A stretch of DNA of 64,000 bases from Talpa occidentalis (GCF_014898055.3 NW_023601433.1:82159106-82223105); one strand, 5' to 3'; counted from the first letter of the stretch, positions 30,680 through 42,523 are shown. A program made the numbers and translations. Notes: generated by a model from the letters alone, not told the origin.

Positions 30680-31467
30680 AATGACTATAATCGAAAAGAT
30701 AAAAGGTAGCGAGGGTTCCGGAAGATGTGGGACAAGGGGAACCAACCCTTACACACTGTTGTTGGTGGGATTATAAATTGCTCTATACATATGGAGAACA
30801 GTGTGGAGGTTCCTCAGAAAACTAAAAATACCACTGCCCCATGATCAAGAGGTATTTATCCAAAGAAAATGAAATCAGGATTTCGAGGGGACATGTGCTC
30901 CCCTTGTTCACTGCAGCATTGTTGACAATAGTTGAGACAAGAAAACCACCTAAATATCTTTCAACAGATGAGTGAATAAGAAAAATGTGGCTTATACACA
31001 TAGTGGAATATTACTTAGCCTTAAAAAAGGAAACCTTGCCATGTATGCCAACATGGACGAACCTGAAGTACATGATGTGAAGTGAAATAAGTCTAACACA
31101 GAAATAAAAGTACTGTATGATGTGATCTCACTGCTGTGTGGAATCTAAAATAGCCATAGAAGGGAGAGTAGAATGGCAGTTACCAGGGGTGGAGTGGGGA
31201 GGAGAAAATGAGGAGATGTTGGATCAAGGGGTTTCAGTTTCAGTTGTACAACATGAGTAAGTTCTGGAAATCGAATGCACAGGTTGGTCACTGCAGCTAA
31301 AAATACCATAATACACACCTGAAATTTGCTAAGATCCTTAGGTGTCCTCACCACACACCCATAGCGCTCATCACATGAGGTGTGGATATGTTAACTGACT
31401 CGATGGAGGTAACTATTTTCAGTGTACGTGTATATCCAAACATCAAGTTGTACAATTAAAACCCAAG
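30680..31467 (+). mobile_element. L1 3' end (about 790 bp)
   Basis: ACACACTGTTGTTGGTGGGA, TTCACTGCAGCATTGTTGAC, GTGGAATATTACTTAGCC, GCAGTTACCAGGGGTGGAGT and CAAGTTGTACAATTAAAAC follow the sense ORF2 end and 3' UTR. Moderately diverged. Confidence 0.9.
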
Positions 31468-33085
31468 AGGCCCTTTATTAAACTCTTCTCAGGTAAACCC
31501 TTTGAACAGGCTCATCCTTTCCTGGGGAATCTGATACATCCTACTCTTGGAGGAGGGAGGGGTCAAGGGAAAGCAGGACACGTGCATTTAGCAAAGGTTC
31601 CCTCCACCTGTTGCTGTTGGCATTAGTCTTAGCGCTGCTGCTGTTGTTTCCATGACTCCTATCTCAACGTGACGAGAATCAGAGACTCTGCTATTTGGAA
31701 AGAACCACGGACACAATTTCCCACCCACTGCTAGGAAAAGAGTGGCCTGGTCTGTTGGGTGAATAGCTAATTTTTTTCCAACAGGGGGAGGACACATCTC
31801 CTTTCATACTTCTCGGCATGGGGAGCTCATTACAGAAAAAGGAGCTGCTTATTTCACTGGCTGGCTTTGTGAATCCTTCCATGAAGATGGACAAGCCGTG
31901 AGGCAGGGCATGGAAGATTTTGCTATGGTGGCTGAGTGGGTGGGTGGGGGCTTCCAGACAGGAGTCTTGGGCCACAGCCTCACGTGGTCCAGGAGAAAGA
32001 AGTCAGCTCCCTATTCGGAGACCCCAAGATGGAAAAGCATGACCTTGGCAACAGGATGCTCCCACAAAACCGGCTACCAAGGTGTGCAGATTGTTCGAGA
32101 AGATGCGCTCTCAATTTTCTTCTCTTGGAGCCAGAAGATGCTGGAGAGACGTGGCACCGCTCTAAAGGATTCTTACTGATGCGGTCGCTGAGATGTCGCG
32201 GGGCACCGGCTGGCGTGGCCCCAGGTGCAAGGGACGGCGCGCGGCCCTGCCTCTGCCAAGCAGTCAATGCAGCGGGCGGAAACGGGAGGAAATTAATTTT
32301 TCCCTCCCTCTCCGCTTTCCCTCCCCTGCGTCCTCCTGTTTTTACACAAGGGCCTTTTAAAATGTTGGTTACTCTCTGATTACAACGCAAAAGAGGTTTG
32401 CAACAGCCTCTTTTTGACTAAACTCCCTCTGGCCTTAACCAGAACGATTGGCCGGTTGCCTTGGTAATTGTCCTCATTCGCTGTGTAGAAGCCACAATTA
32501 CGGAGGTTTTTCTGGGTACTGATCCTCTTAGTGCCTTTTTCTTAGAAGTTCACGACAAGATGGGACAAAGGAGACCTAATAGATTTTATTGCTCCGGCTC
32601 CTTGGGGTACTCAGGAGCCCGTGACATGCGGACATGGGCTGTGAGTGCCATTTAAATTGCTTGGCTTTGCCTGGAGAGAAAGCTTTACGCGCAGGAGAGT
32701 GGCTGAGGTTCTATTAGCTAGAGGGCCAGGGCCAGAGAATGAACTCCCAGACCCAGCTCCTCCACCTCGGCTGGTAATGGAAAACCCTAGATGGGCATCT
32801 GGGGCCGAGAGCCGGGCCACTTAACCTTTCACTGATAATCGAAGAAAATGGACATGTAACTGCTCTCTTGAAACTCCAGCCTGATTCAGGTTCGAGGCAG
32901 GAGAGCGTCATGGGCTGTTACAAAACCCACACTGGAAATGCCTGGGACGGAGGCGGCCTTCTGCCCTCCGGAGGGAGCAGGGGCAATTGAGAGCAGACAA
33001 AGGGGAAACAGCAGGGATGGTGACCCGCTGGTCGTCATGATCGCAGGAAGCATGTCATTCACCTGGAAAGGATCATTACCTGAGC
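31468..33085. promoter_or_regulatory. Repeat-poor block, candidate conserved noncoding DNA
   Basis: About 1.6 kb with no repeat I recognise. The part at about 32340-32560 (ACAACGCAAAAGAGGTTTGC, AACGATTGGCCGGTTGCCTTGG split, CCACAATTACGGAGGTTTTT) has the texture of a conserved enhancer. It includes an inverted CCAAT (ATTGGCC) and TAATTACGG-like homeobox words. Open frames of 93-147 codons at 31898-32390 occur on both strands and match no family. Confidence 0.35.
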
Positions 33086-33195
33086 TGGCCCTCACAGTAG
33101 CCTCGGGCAGTTAATGCCTTTTTATAGATGGGGACACTGAGGCATGGGATGGTAGAGGGACTCAACCAGGTTAGAAGGAGGCAGAGACGTGTTTA
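33086..33195 (-). mobile_element. MIR fragment, reverse orientation
   Basis: TTTTTATAGATGGGGACACTGAGGCATGG (as blocks) and GGGACTCAACCAGGTTAGAA match the MIR core reversed. Confidence 0.65.
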
Positions 33196-34136
33196 ATCAC
33201 CATTCTAGGCCTTTCCTATCATCTTGATCCTTCTTTCACTAAAATAAAATCGAGGCTCAGTTTGGGAAGGGAGGAAGTGTGGAGCTTTTGAACTCTGCTT
33301 TGTGGAGGAGCTGCAGGGGTAATGTGTCTTCATCAGATGCTGAACCTTGATGAGTCCTCAAGGAGAGCAGAAATATCTCTGAAAGGGGCCAAGTGCGCAC
33401 CTCTCTCAGCCAGAGACCCAGCTGTTTGGTTGGTGGTAGCTGTGCTGAGGAGGATCCCGAAGCTGTGTCTAGATTTACTGAGAAGGGACACGGTCTCCAT
33501 CGATCCTGTGCCTGTGCTGGAGGGAGGGGAGTCCGTCACCTCTCCTGCTTCTCCGCTGATCCCCTGCTGGACCAGCTCCCCGGTTTGCTTTGCAGATAGA
33601 AGCATTATTTGAGAGCCCACAATGATAACACAGTTTCACCTTACAATTTGCAGAAATCTTATTGGGAAATAATTTCAAACCTATAGAAAAGGAATTTGAA
33701 TAGTACAAGGTGCAGCCATATGTCGTTTGGGCAGGTTTACCTGCTGTTCCATTTTGCTCTGGTGGCCTTTTCTTTCTCCTACCTACAAGAGGCCCACACA
33801 GCCGTGTTTTATCTGTGTGTCTCCACAGCTGTGGTGTTTCTCCTCCACCCTCTGGCTTCTTAGGGGGCCTTCCACTGGCTGGTCCTAACTGGACCAGTGA
33901 GAAAGCAGGGTGCCGAGTGGGGGATGCAATGGACGAGGTCAGCCTCTAGTGGTGGGGGTGGCAGTGGGTGTTGGGGGGACGGGCAACAGCAACTGGTGCA
34001 TCAACATAGTTATGCATCCCCAAGAGAGGAAAGTAACCAAGGTCACCCCTCCAGCGAGTGGTGGAGGGAGAATCTGAACATGCATCTGGCTGACACTAAA
34101 ATTGTACCTGGGCAGATAGATCATGTCTCCTCTGTG
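33196..34136. other. No feature recognised
   Basis: Unique-looking sequence. The frame at 33322-33612 overlaps an equally long one on the opposite strand, arguing against coding. Confidence 0.3.
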
Positions 34137-34200
34137 ACACACACACACACACACATATACACATATATCTATTGCCTATAGACATATATATTGTGAATAA
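34137..34200. repeat. (CA)n/(TA)n microsatellite
   Basis: GACACACACACACACACACACA continues into ATATACACATATATC, with about 10 CA units. Confidence 0.9.
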
Positions 34201-34953
34201 TCTTAGATGTAATAATTTCTGAAATATTTGCTAGCGATTGCTTGTTATATCATGCATCGAAACTTTTTACCCCTAAAGGTCTTAGGATGTAGTTCCAGAA
34301 TCTCTGAGCAACCTCATGTAACCACACTACAGTTCTTATCAACCTCAGAGAATTTAAAAGGGGTCCAGTCCTTTCATCTCCTCTGCCATCTGGGGTTCGC
34401 AATCCTCTTTGTTCACGATCCAACCCAGCATCAGGCATGGCGTTGAGCTGCCATGTCTCTTTAGCTTCCTTCTGCGATGCTGATGGATCAGACAGCCCCA
34501 CAGTTGTGAGGTGTCCTGGCAGAGAAGTTTAAAATGTTCATTTATGTCTTCAGTAGTCATGAGAATCAAACATGTGTGCTCTGCTGGCTGGTTGGCTTAA
34601 TGAAGATAAATCTGACAATTCTTGTCTTAAGAGAACATTAGGACAGTAAAGCTGGCCTTGACTGAGGACTTGTGACATCCCTTTACAGTATCTCATTTAA
34701 AACTACAGCGGTGCTATCGGGTCGGTGATACAATATGCACCATTACAGATGGGGAAACGGACTGAAGGTGTGAAGGGGTTTGCCGGAACATTCTGCAGGT
34801 GGTAAATGGAGCCAGGATTTGATCTCATGATCCTCTTCTTAGAAACTACACTTTTAACAACTGTATTGTTGTCTTGAGAAATAATTTCAATATAAATGGA
34901 TAAATAGCATGTGACCCATTGTTTCGTTCACTGCTTCGCTGATTAATTCAGTA
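34201..34953. other. Mostly unique DNA with a MIR-like end
   Basis: At about 34665-34840, ACAGATGGGGAAACGGACTG and GGAGCCAGGATTTGATCTC are a reverse-oriented MIR. The remainder is unassigned. Confidence 0.45.
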
Positions 34954-34964
34954 ATTCATTGATT

Positions 34965-35214
34965 TTAAAATTATGCATTTTTGTGTAGAAGAACTGGGGT
35001 GTAGGCCAGTGGTGTGGGGGGTGAGAGGATTCGCCAGAGACACTGGGAAGCAGAACAGGCAGGCAGACTGAAATCCACTGCTGAGGGGAGCAGCGGGGAG
35101 ATAGGAGAGGTCTGCCGCGCCATGTGGGTCAGCTCCCTGGCCCAGGATCAAAATCTGGATGTGGCAGTGGTGATTGCGCTGAGACTTGACCCTTAGGCCA
35201 CCAAGGAGGCTCTG
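34965..35214 (-). mobile_element. tRNA-derived SINE, full length, reverse orientation
   Basis: On the minus strand it runs from GAGCCTCCTTGGTGGCCTAAG to a T-rich/A-rich tail near TACACAAAAATGCATAA. An 11-bp duplication, ATTCATTGATT, lies at 34954-34964 and 35215-35225. Body phrases (GGGGAGCAGCGGGGAGATAG reversed) match the first subfamily. Confidence 0.88.
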
Positions 35215-35225
35215 ATTCATTGATT

Positions 35226-35551
35226 AATTGATCTATTGCATCTTGTTTCCTTCCTTCCTTCTTTCTATCTACTCATGACTCTCATAGTCAAGCCACTGTG
35301 CTAATTTCTGTCAATATAGTGGTGAAACAGGACCCAGTGTCTATCCTTATGAAGTTCACTGTTCTAAGGAGGAAATTGGGATGGTCAAGAAAGTATAAAT
35401 AGTGCTATAAGAGTAAAAGTACAGGGAGTGGGAATATCCAGCCTCTTCCAGGGGGTCAAGGGAGGCTCTCCTGACAAACTGACCTTTAGACAAAGTCTCA
35501 GAGATTATGTGGGAGTCAACTCAAAAGAGGGAGGGATTGGTTCTATTTAGG
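35226..35551. other. Old LINE2-class remnants
   Basis: A CTTCCTTCCTTCTTTC tract at 35247-35270, then GGGAGGCTCTCCTGACAAAC type phrases of old interspersed repeats. No gene. Confidence 0.35.
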
Positions 35552-35566
35552 AAAAAGCAAAAGGAG

Positions 35567-35836
35567 GGTCTTCCTGGTGGCACAAGGGGATAATCACCGC
35601 ACTATGAAGCTGCCTGCAGCCTCTGCAGCACGAGTTCAATCCCAGGCTGGCCGGGGAGCAACCCACATGGCGCGGCAGACCTCTCCTGTCTCCCTGCTGC
35701 TCCCCTCAGCAGTGTATTTCAGTCAGTCTGCCTGTTCTGTTCCCCACTCTGTCTCTGGTGGGTCCTCTCACCCCCCCACATCTCTGGCCTGTACCCCAGC
35801 TCTTGTATGCATAAATAAATAAATCTTTGGGGAAAA
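35567..35836 (+). mobile_element. tRNA-derived SINE, full length
   Basis: It starts GGTCTTCCTGGTGGCACAAG, has box-B-like GTTCAATCCC and ends ATGCATAAATAAATAAATCTTTGG plus A (as blocks). A perfect 15-bp duplication, AAAAAGCAAAAGGAG, lies at 35552-35566 and 35837-35851. Confidence 0.92.
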
Positions 35837-35851
35837 AAAAAGCAAAAGGAG

Positions 35852-36998
35852 CTTCCTGGAGGAGGTTGCATGTAAGCTGGGTTTCCTCGACTGGGTGGAA
35901 TGTAAAGATTCAAAGGTGGGCGAGACATTTTCCAGGTGGAAGTCACAGCGTGAGCTAAGGTGGGCACTGGGGTGAATGCATCCAGGGAAGTCCCAACCAT
36001 TTATCAATTCTAGCTGCACAAATCTCATCATGGGGCCTCCTCTCTCTGGGACTGTTAATTGAGAAACTCCGCACGTGCAAATGAAATACTCTGAGAATTT
36101 TGTTTTCATGATGCAGTTCCCCAAATGGACACCCATTTTGGGTGTAGAGTCTACCCAGCTCTACCACACACCTCTTGAATCCAGGCACAATTGCTCCTCA
36201 AAGCTCATTCCATTAAAATGCACTGCCCGCCTGCTACCAGCCAACGGCTGTGTTAGGGTGCAGTGAACAAACAGAAAGCATCACAAACTTATTTATGTTG
36301 TCTGCATTATAAACGTATTTAGACTTTGCAAATAAAGGGCATTTTAGAGTTTGAAGCTCTCCCTGGCTGGAGTTTGGTTGTCCAGACAAAGTGGGTCAGG
36401 CACTCAGCATGCAGGACCTACCCTAGCTAGAAGCTGGGACAGTCACCCTCCTCTGAGCCTCAGTTTCCTCACTTATCATATGAATGTTCTCCATTAAACC
36501 TTTAAGCCTTTTTGAGCTCTGAAAGGAAGAGCAGATATACCTGGAACGCCAGGCGACTGTTTCCCCTTTGTTTTCATAAGGGGCTCCGGGGTCCTACTTG
36601 ACAGTTCACCCCTCTGAAGGTGAATCAGAATCCTGTCTGCTTGCTTTCTGCACTTTGACTTGTACCATCAATTATTCTGTCTCTCAATGACAGGCGTAGG
36701 TGAGTTTCCGAAAGGTCACGTAGAACCCCAATCGATCCCAGCTGCTATAATGACTTTAGGACTAGTGTGTGTGTGGGTCCCAGCACCGTTCTCTACAAAA
36801 GGGGCTGGCGTCTCTTCGAACAAATGAACCCCATGGGCGTCTGTGTGCAGGGAGGACCCATTCAGACAGACCAGGCAGTAGACACAGATACGAGAGGTAA
36901 TGTGTTTGTGGCCGCCTCACTGGTCTCTGCAGGGTCATGATCAATTCTGGAGATAAACAAAGGACGAAGCTAATATGAAACTAAGATTAAACTGGATA
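35852..36998. other. No gene recognised
   Basis: Repeat-poor sequence. At about 35850-35900, CTTCCTGGAGGAGGTTGCATG resembles the old-LINE phrase that continues from before the SINE, meaning the SINE may have split it. Confidence 0.35.
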
Positions 36999-37267
36999 GG
37001 GGCCTCCCTGGTGGTGCAAGGGGTTAAGAACCACACTATGAAGCAATCCGAAGCCTCTGCAGCACGAGTTCAATCACTGGCCGGCCAGGGAGCAGCCTAC
37101 ATGGCGCAGCAGACCTCTCCTGTCTCGCCTGCTGCTCCCCTCAGCAGTGTATTTCAGTCAGTCTGCCTGTTCTGCTCCCCACTCTGTCTCTGGTGAATCC
37201 TCTCACCCCCCACACCTCTGGCCTGTACTCCGGCTCTTGTATGCATAAATAAATAAATCTTTAAAAA
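36999..37267 (+). mobile_element. tRNA-derived SINE, full length
   Basis: It starts GGGGCCTCCCTGGTGGTGCA, has box-B-like GTTCAATCAC, and ends TATGCATAAATAAATAAATC plus A. Imperfect target duplication of 17 bp: AAGATTAAACTGGATAG upstream and AGGATTAAACCAGATAG at 37269-37285, with three differences. Confidence 0.9.
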
Positions 37268-37285
37268 AAGGATTAAACCAGATAG

Positions 37286-37977
37286 AAATACTTATTAAAT
37301 AACAGCTCCCATTCCCCCTCCCCTTATGCTGGAGACCAGCTCTGGTGAACAGGGTTGAGGAGAGTCACTGAAAGACCTTGGAAATAAAGAACTGACAGAC
37401 GCAAAAATAGAGTTTAAGAGAAGTGGGACCCAGGGGATGCAAGGCCTCTCAATCTGGGCTCAAGCATCCCCAGTGCCTGGTGCAACTCATATTTATTGCG
37501 CTAGACCATCCCCTAAGTTAGTTACAAGACAATAGTTTATTCTTTTATTTCTTAGTATTCAGCATTATTCTGGCGCACATTCACCGCCAAGGTTCTGCAT
37601 CATCAGGTTATTTTGTTCTCTTTTCTAGTCTGCTTGTTTCCAAGGCATAGTTCCACTGACACAAGAAAGAACATTCTATTCTGTGCACCGGCCAGTCTTC
37701 CCACCTGCGCTGATCAATAGTGTAGCCATGACCGTCTTTCAGCCATGACCCAGATATTTTCCTTGTCTCAGCACTTCACGCCTTAGGAGTCTCCAACACC
37801 CTAATCCCAAAACTTTGTCTCAAAGTCCCCATGGAGGGTCTAGATGTGGTGTCTCATGTAGTAAGAATTTAGAGGCGGAGCTCGCTGCGGTGAGTCAGCC
37901 TGGCTGTGGCCTCCCGTGTGGCTGTCTCCCGGTGGCCGGCCACAAAGGAAGGTATTTTTACAGTCAGCTTCTTTGGC
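37286..37977. other. No feature recognised
   Basis: Unique-looking sequence without exon or repeat that I can name. Confidence 0.3.
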
Positions 37978-37993
37978 AAGGGGCACAGGTCTT

Positions 37994-38547
37994 CTTTTTT
38001 TTTTTTTTTAAATAATAAATTTTATTTTTATATTCCCCATACAATTGCAATCCCCCCATTCTGACCCCAATCCCTCCCCTCCCGCCCCCCACCCCCAAAA
38101 AGTGTCTCTGGTTCATAGTTTTTTGTTGATTTTGATTTTCGCTTTCTTATAGTTATTCATTTTCCTGGTCCCTTATTTAAGTTCTCTAGATTCCTGCTAT
38201 GAGTGAGACCATCCGGTATTTTTCTTTTTCTTTCTGGCTTATTTCGCTGAGCATGATCCCTTCCAGCGCCATCCATGTTGCTGCAAATGGCATGTGTTTA
38301 TCTTTTTTGAATGCTGAGTAATATTCCATGGTGTATATGGACCACATCTTCTTGATCCAGTCATCTATTTTTGGGCATTTGGGCTGTTTCCAAAGCTTAG
38401 CTATTGTAAACAGTGCTGCTATAAACATAGGGGTGCAGGTGCTCTTTGGAATTGATGTTTCTGTGTCCTTTGGGTAAATACCTAGGAGTGGAATTGCTGG
38501 ATCCTATGGAAGCTCTATGTTTAGTAGGTCCAGAAATCTCCACACAG
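37994..38547 (-). mobile_element. Young 5'-truncated L1 insertion, reverse orientation
   Basis: A 16-bp target duplication with one difference (AAGGGGCACAGGTCTT at 37978-37993, AAGAGGCACAGGTCTT at 38548-38563) brackets about 554 bp. It consists of a T13-15 tract (poly-A on the minus strand), a C-rich 3' UTR and the last 80 codons of ORF2. The ORF2p C-terminal frame (38428-38186) is open, with KQPKCPKIDDWIKKMW and MEYYSAFKKDKHM, normal for mammalian L1. It is the best preserved L1 in the window, but it lacks ORF1 and most of ORF2, so it is inactive. Confidence 0.93.
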
Positions 38548-38563
38548 AAGAGGCACAGGTCTT

Positions 38564-39390
38564 AAGAGCTTTTGGGAAAGGCAAGGCTTTGCATGCTGTT
38601 TTCGTTGCTTGTGAGGGGATCCTTTTCTTTGCTCCCCCATTCAATCTCTCCTTTATGAGAAACCATATCATAAAATAATAATAAAACAGTCATTTATAAT
38701 CATGATATTATTACACAAGTGATAACCTCAGCTGGCTTTTGAGTGCTTTGACATGCGTTCTTGCAAGCACTTTGCATTGGCTGTCTCGTTCAGTCTTCAC
38801 AGTTGTTATTATTCCTACTTTACACATGGGAACCTGGGGTCCAGAGAGGTCACATCACCTGCCCAAGGCACCCAGCTTGGAAGGGACAGGGCCATGGTTA
38901 AAGCCTTGGCTATTGGGACCAGCCACAGTAACAGCTGAATTTGATCTCCGTGTATTGAATTCTAGGAAAAGCACTTAGTACTTTGTAAGATGTGGGGATT
39001 TTCCTGCCCACACTGTGAAGGTGGTACTTTTATTATTATTTTCACACAGAAATATTTATGATTTATTGAGACTGAAGGAAAATGATTTAGTGAAATGAAT
39101 CAAAGTTATGATGCTCAAAAAAAGGATAGCTTATTAGCTTGTCTTGAACATAAATTACTTATCAACATTATATAAACATAGGCAGATGGTCTCATAGACT
39201 CAAAAAGCCTAATAATATAAATAAAACTCAGAAAATAATCTTGATTGAAAGAGGTTCTCACATACTTCTTCTCTACATTATTTTCTGAATGTTCTCAGCA
39301 GGGGACTGAAGCTCAGCAGTTAGTGACATATGCAGGGACACACAGCACAGGGGAGATGGGATTTCATAGCTATTACAACTGAATCTAGAT
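38564..39390. other. MIR-like and AT-rich DNA
   Basis: The stretch 38735-38900 (CTTTACACATGGGAACCTGG, GGTCACATCACCTGCCCAAG) is a reversed MIR. The following 350 bp is AT-rich and unassigned. Confidence 0.5.
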
Positions 39391-39570
39391 CTGGGGCTGG
39401 TAAACTAACGGCCCAAGTTTTGGTTTTGTAAATAAAGTTTTATTGGCACACAGCATGCTTATTTGTGTACTCTCCATGGTTGCTTTTGTTCCATGGCAAC
39501 AGAGTTCAATATTTGTCTCCGAGACTGTCTGGCCTGCAGGGATAAAAATAGAAGTTTGCTACCCCCAGCT
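39391..39570. mobile_element. hAT-type nonautonomous DNA transposon (copy 4 of 4)
   Basis: GGGGCTGGTAAACTAACGGC at the left, GTAAATAAAGTTTTATTGGC in the core and AGAAGTTTGCTACCCCC at the right: both terminal inverted repeats are recognisable, so this is the most complete copy. Confidence 0.8.
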
Positions 39571-39769
39571 CCAGGCCTGGTGTTCCCGACTCCTTCTGTT
39601 TTGGGCTATTTGGTCCACGATTCCTAAGTCTTATGGTTCCACTGCACTGGTCTGATATTAGACAAAGCCTGTCTTAGCAGAGTTGGTGAATTCCTGCCCC
39701 CTTTTGGGGAGACACTGATGTCCTGGGCTTCTGAATGATCACAGAGTGCGTGTGTCACAGAATGACATG

Positions 39770-39905
39770 AAGACATGAAGAGAGCACAGGACTCCTTGGA
39801 AATGCCCAGAAATACTTGAAAATTCTCAATCGTGGGCCCCACCCCAGTGCCTATGGATTCAGGCTTTCTGGGGATGGCCTTGGGAATCCGCACTGATGAC
39901 TAATT
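39770..39905. mobile_element. hAT-Charlie-type MER element
   Basis: CTCCTTGGAAATGCCCAGAA, CGTGGGCCCCACCCCAGTGC, GATTCAGGCTTTCTGGGGAT and GGGAATCCGCACTGATGAC match a MER20/MER5B-like element. Confidence 0.6.
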
Positions 39906-40609
39906 TACTGTGAATGTTCGTTGCCTGCCCGGTGCTATATGGTTTATTGGACTGGTGTACAGGCTATTATCTCATGGATTTCTCTCCACATCCCTATGGA
40001 TCATGTTCTGTTGACAGTTTCGATTTACAGGCGGGGAAACAGAGTTTCTGCATGATAAGTGCTTGTCCAGGTCATAGCTAGATTTATGTGGCTTTGCTTC
40101 CAGAAAATCTCTGCTCCCTGTTGCTCAGTTGGAAGCAGCGCCCCTTGGTTAGCTGCCCTTGACATTCGTAAGACCCAGGATAAGAGGATGTTGGCTGGCA
40201 GATACACTAAATGTCCAAGTTACAGAGCAGACTAGCAAACTGTTAGACAGAATGCATCCTGGGCATTAATCATGGCACATCTCAAAAAAAGACAAATGTT
40301 TGTGTATAATAATGATAATAATATTAATAACATGTTTTTTACTAACAGAAAGTGAGCAAAATAGCAAAGATTGGATTTAGCTATAATCATGCAAGAATTG
40401 GTGTTCTGTTAATGGTCTGATGATGTTTGGATGAGCAATAAAAGAAGACATATCTATAATTCGTAAAATGCTATATTCATATAAAACACATTACTTTCAC
40501 TTCAGCATGATGACTAATTATGGAGTAACGTCAATATTTCACATAATTTGTGATGATATTGCCAAATTAGAAAATCCTTTCTTCAGGCATGGTATTTCTT
40601 AGGTGGCTT
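39906..40609. other. AT-rich DNA, little recognised
   Basis: A MIR-like piece, GTTTCGATTTACAGGCGGGG AAAC, lies at about 40017-40040. The rest is AT-rich, with an AATAATAAT run at 40305-40330. Confidence 0.35.
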
Positions 40610-40790
40610 TTTTTCTTAAATGAATTTTTATTTTTTTTCTTTTTCACTTGCGTTTCACTTAAATACACTAAAACTCACACATTCTAAATGTAACACTTCA
40701 ATGAGTTGTGACACATAAGTATAGACTCCTGTAACTACCACCTCAGTCAGGTCTTCCAGAATTAGTTAAAAAATTAATTTCACTTTGGAG
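40610..40790 (-). mobile_element. L1 3' UTR fragment, reverse orientation
   Basis: A T-rich start followed by CACTTAAATACACTAAAACT and CAATGAGTTGTGACACATAAG, TGTAACTACCACCTCAGTCA (as blocks), typical of old L1 3' UTRs. Confidence 0.65.
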
Positions 40791-41489
40791 AAACTTTGTT
40801 CTGTTGCGACAATCACTACTGGAATTATCGATAAACATTTTAAAGCAATTCTCATATTGGGAAACAAACTATGGATTTTGATTAGCATGTCTTAATACAC
40901 TGGAGGCACCTATGATTAGGTGCTGGTGGGGCAAAAAGTTCCCTGTATTTATTTTACACTCTGTCTATCTCTCAGCCCTCCCCTGGCTTAGCCTGAAGAA
41001 TGTGAACTCCCAGGCACGAAAGTTTGGGCTTTTCTCTTTCCTTCTTGCTTTAACGATAGTATCTCCACTGTTCAGGACAGTGCTAAGTAGCTGTAAATAG
41101 TAATTAAATAGCTGCTGAATGAACGCAGGTAACATGGGCTCATAGGTGTTCTGAGCGGCATGTGATTTGGCGTCATCTCCCACAGCACACCTTCATTTTA
41201 TAAAAGTATTTGTGGCCCAAGGTCAACCCGCCTTAGGAGGGGAGACACGCCTACTTAGATCACACAGCACATGCCTGTGTGTATCGCAGAGGCGAGTCTA
41301 TGCTTCTCTCAGGGCTGTGCAGAGATGCGGCACTGGACTTGCTGTGCTTTCCAGGGGGGGGCCGGGCTGGGTCTTCATGCTGCAGGTCTTTTGAGTGGGA
41401 GGGCAGATGCCTCCTTTTTTGATATGTCAATTGTAGAAGGTTCTGCTGAACCACGCCACATGTCCATCAGTGAGGCAGGAAGTCTCTCA
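40791..41489. other. No feature recognised
   Basis: Unique-looking. Open frames at 41271-41570 and opposite are unsupported. Confidence 0.3.
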
Positions 41490-42110
41490 GATGACTCCCC
41501 AAGACCCCCCACCTCCTGGTGTTCACACACCTGTACGACCCCCTCCCCAGGATGTGGGAAGGACCTGTGACTTGTGTCTAACCAATGGGATGTGGACAAG
41601 GTGATGGGACATTTCCACGATTGTCTAGATTGCCACTTCTGCCTCGCTGGCTGACTCTTCCCTGCTGGCTTTGATGCGGCTAGTGACCTCGCTCGGGAGG
41701 CCCAGGTGAAAGGAACAAGAGCGGCTTCTGGCCAACAGCCCCCCGGGAGATGAGCACCCCTGTCCAACAGCCCAGAGGGGACTGAATCCTGCCAACAACA
41801 ACATAAATGGGCTTCGAAGGAAAACGTTCCCCAGTTGCACCCCCAGATAGGACCCAAACCCTGGCCGATATCTAGATGGCAAGCTTGTGAGAGGCTGTGA
41901 AGGAGGGAAGCTGCAAAATTCTGCCCGAGTTCCTGATGTGCAGAAATGACGAGGTAATGAGAGTCTTTGCCAATTCACTTAGCCTGTCATTTGATTTCTT
42001 CCCTGTTGCAGCGTTTGTACACTGTATTAAATTATCTAGCATGTGTTTCTTTGGTGAACTGGGGAGTCCATGAGGTAGGCAGAGTCTCATTCATCCAGAA
42101 CTTTGTGGGT
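41490..42110 (+). mobile_element. Probable MaLR-type LTR
   Basis: GACCTGTGACTTGTGTCTAACC, CAATGGGATGTGGACAAGGTG, GATGGGACATTTCCACGATT and GGCCAACAGCCCCCCGGGAG (as blocks) follow an MLT1-class layout. The end has CTGTATTAAATTATCTAGC in place of the usual polyadenylation region. The 160-codon minus frame across it is incidental. Confidence 0.5.
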
Positions 42111-42169
42111 GCCTAATCGAGTTTGCTGGGCGAACGCAGCTCCATAGAGCAAGCAAGACCTAGGACCAG

Positions 42170-42380
42170 TTCGGATTCTGGAGTCACTTGTCTAGGTTGT
42201 AAAACGTTATTTCTGCCATGTACTAGCGGCATGATTTAGGTAACTGACCCAGCCTCTCTGAGCCTTGGAACTTATACGTGGGTTTTTGTGATGATTGAAC
42301 AATGTAATCCATATAAAATGCAGCCCAGAGCTTGGTACATACTAAGCACCCAGCGAAATGTCGGTTACTCTTATTGTTGC
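42170..42380 (+). mobile_element. MIR, near full length
   Basis: TTCTGGAGTCACTTGTCTAGG, TGCCATGTACTAGCGGCATG, AACTGACCCAGCCTCTCTGAGCC (blocks) and AGCTTGGTACATACTAAGCAC: the MIR order is complete. Confidence 0.75.
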
Positions 42381-42523
42381 TATTTGAAAAAGAGGCATTC
42401 TAGGAGCCAGGGAGACAACGACCCCTGTCTGTGTTTTGGCAGGACGGGCTCTGCCTATGCCTCAGTTTCCACATCTATTAAGTGAGGAGAGTTTCCACTG
42501 CAAAGTTTCTAGCCATCAAGTTT

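Noticed and set aside
31898..32379. Overlapping frames of 93-147 codons on both strands
   Set aside because: Equal openness on both strands and lack of any motif argue against coding; noncoding constraint is the better hypothesis.
34137..34160. CRISPR-like or satellite arrays
   Set aside because: Only microsatellites and minisatellites occur; no direct repeats with unique spacers were seen anywhere in the window.
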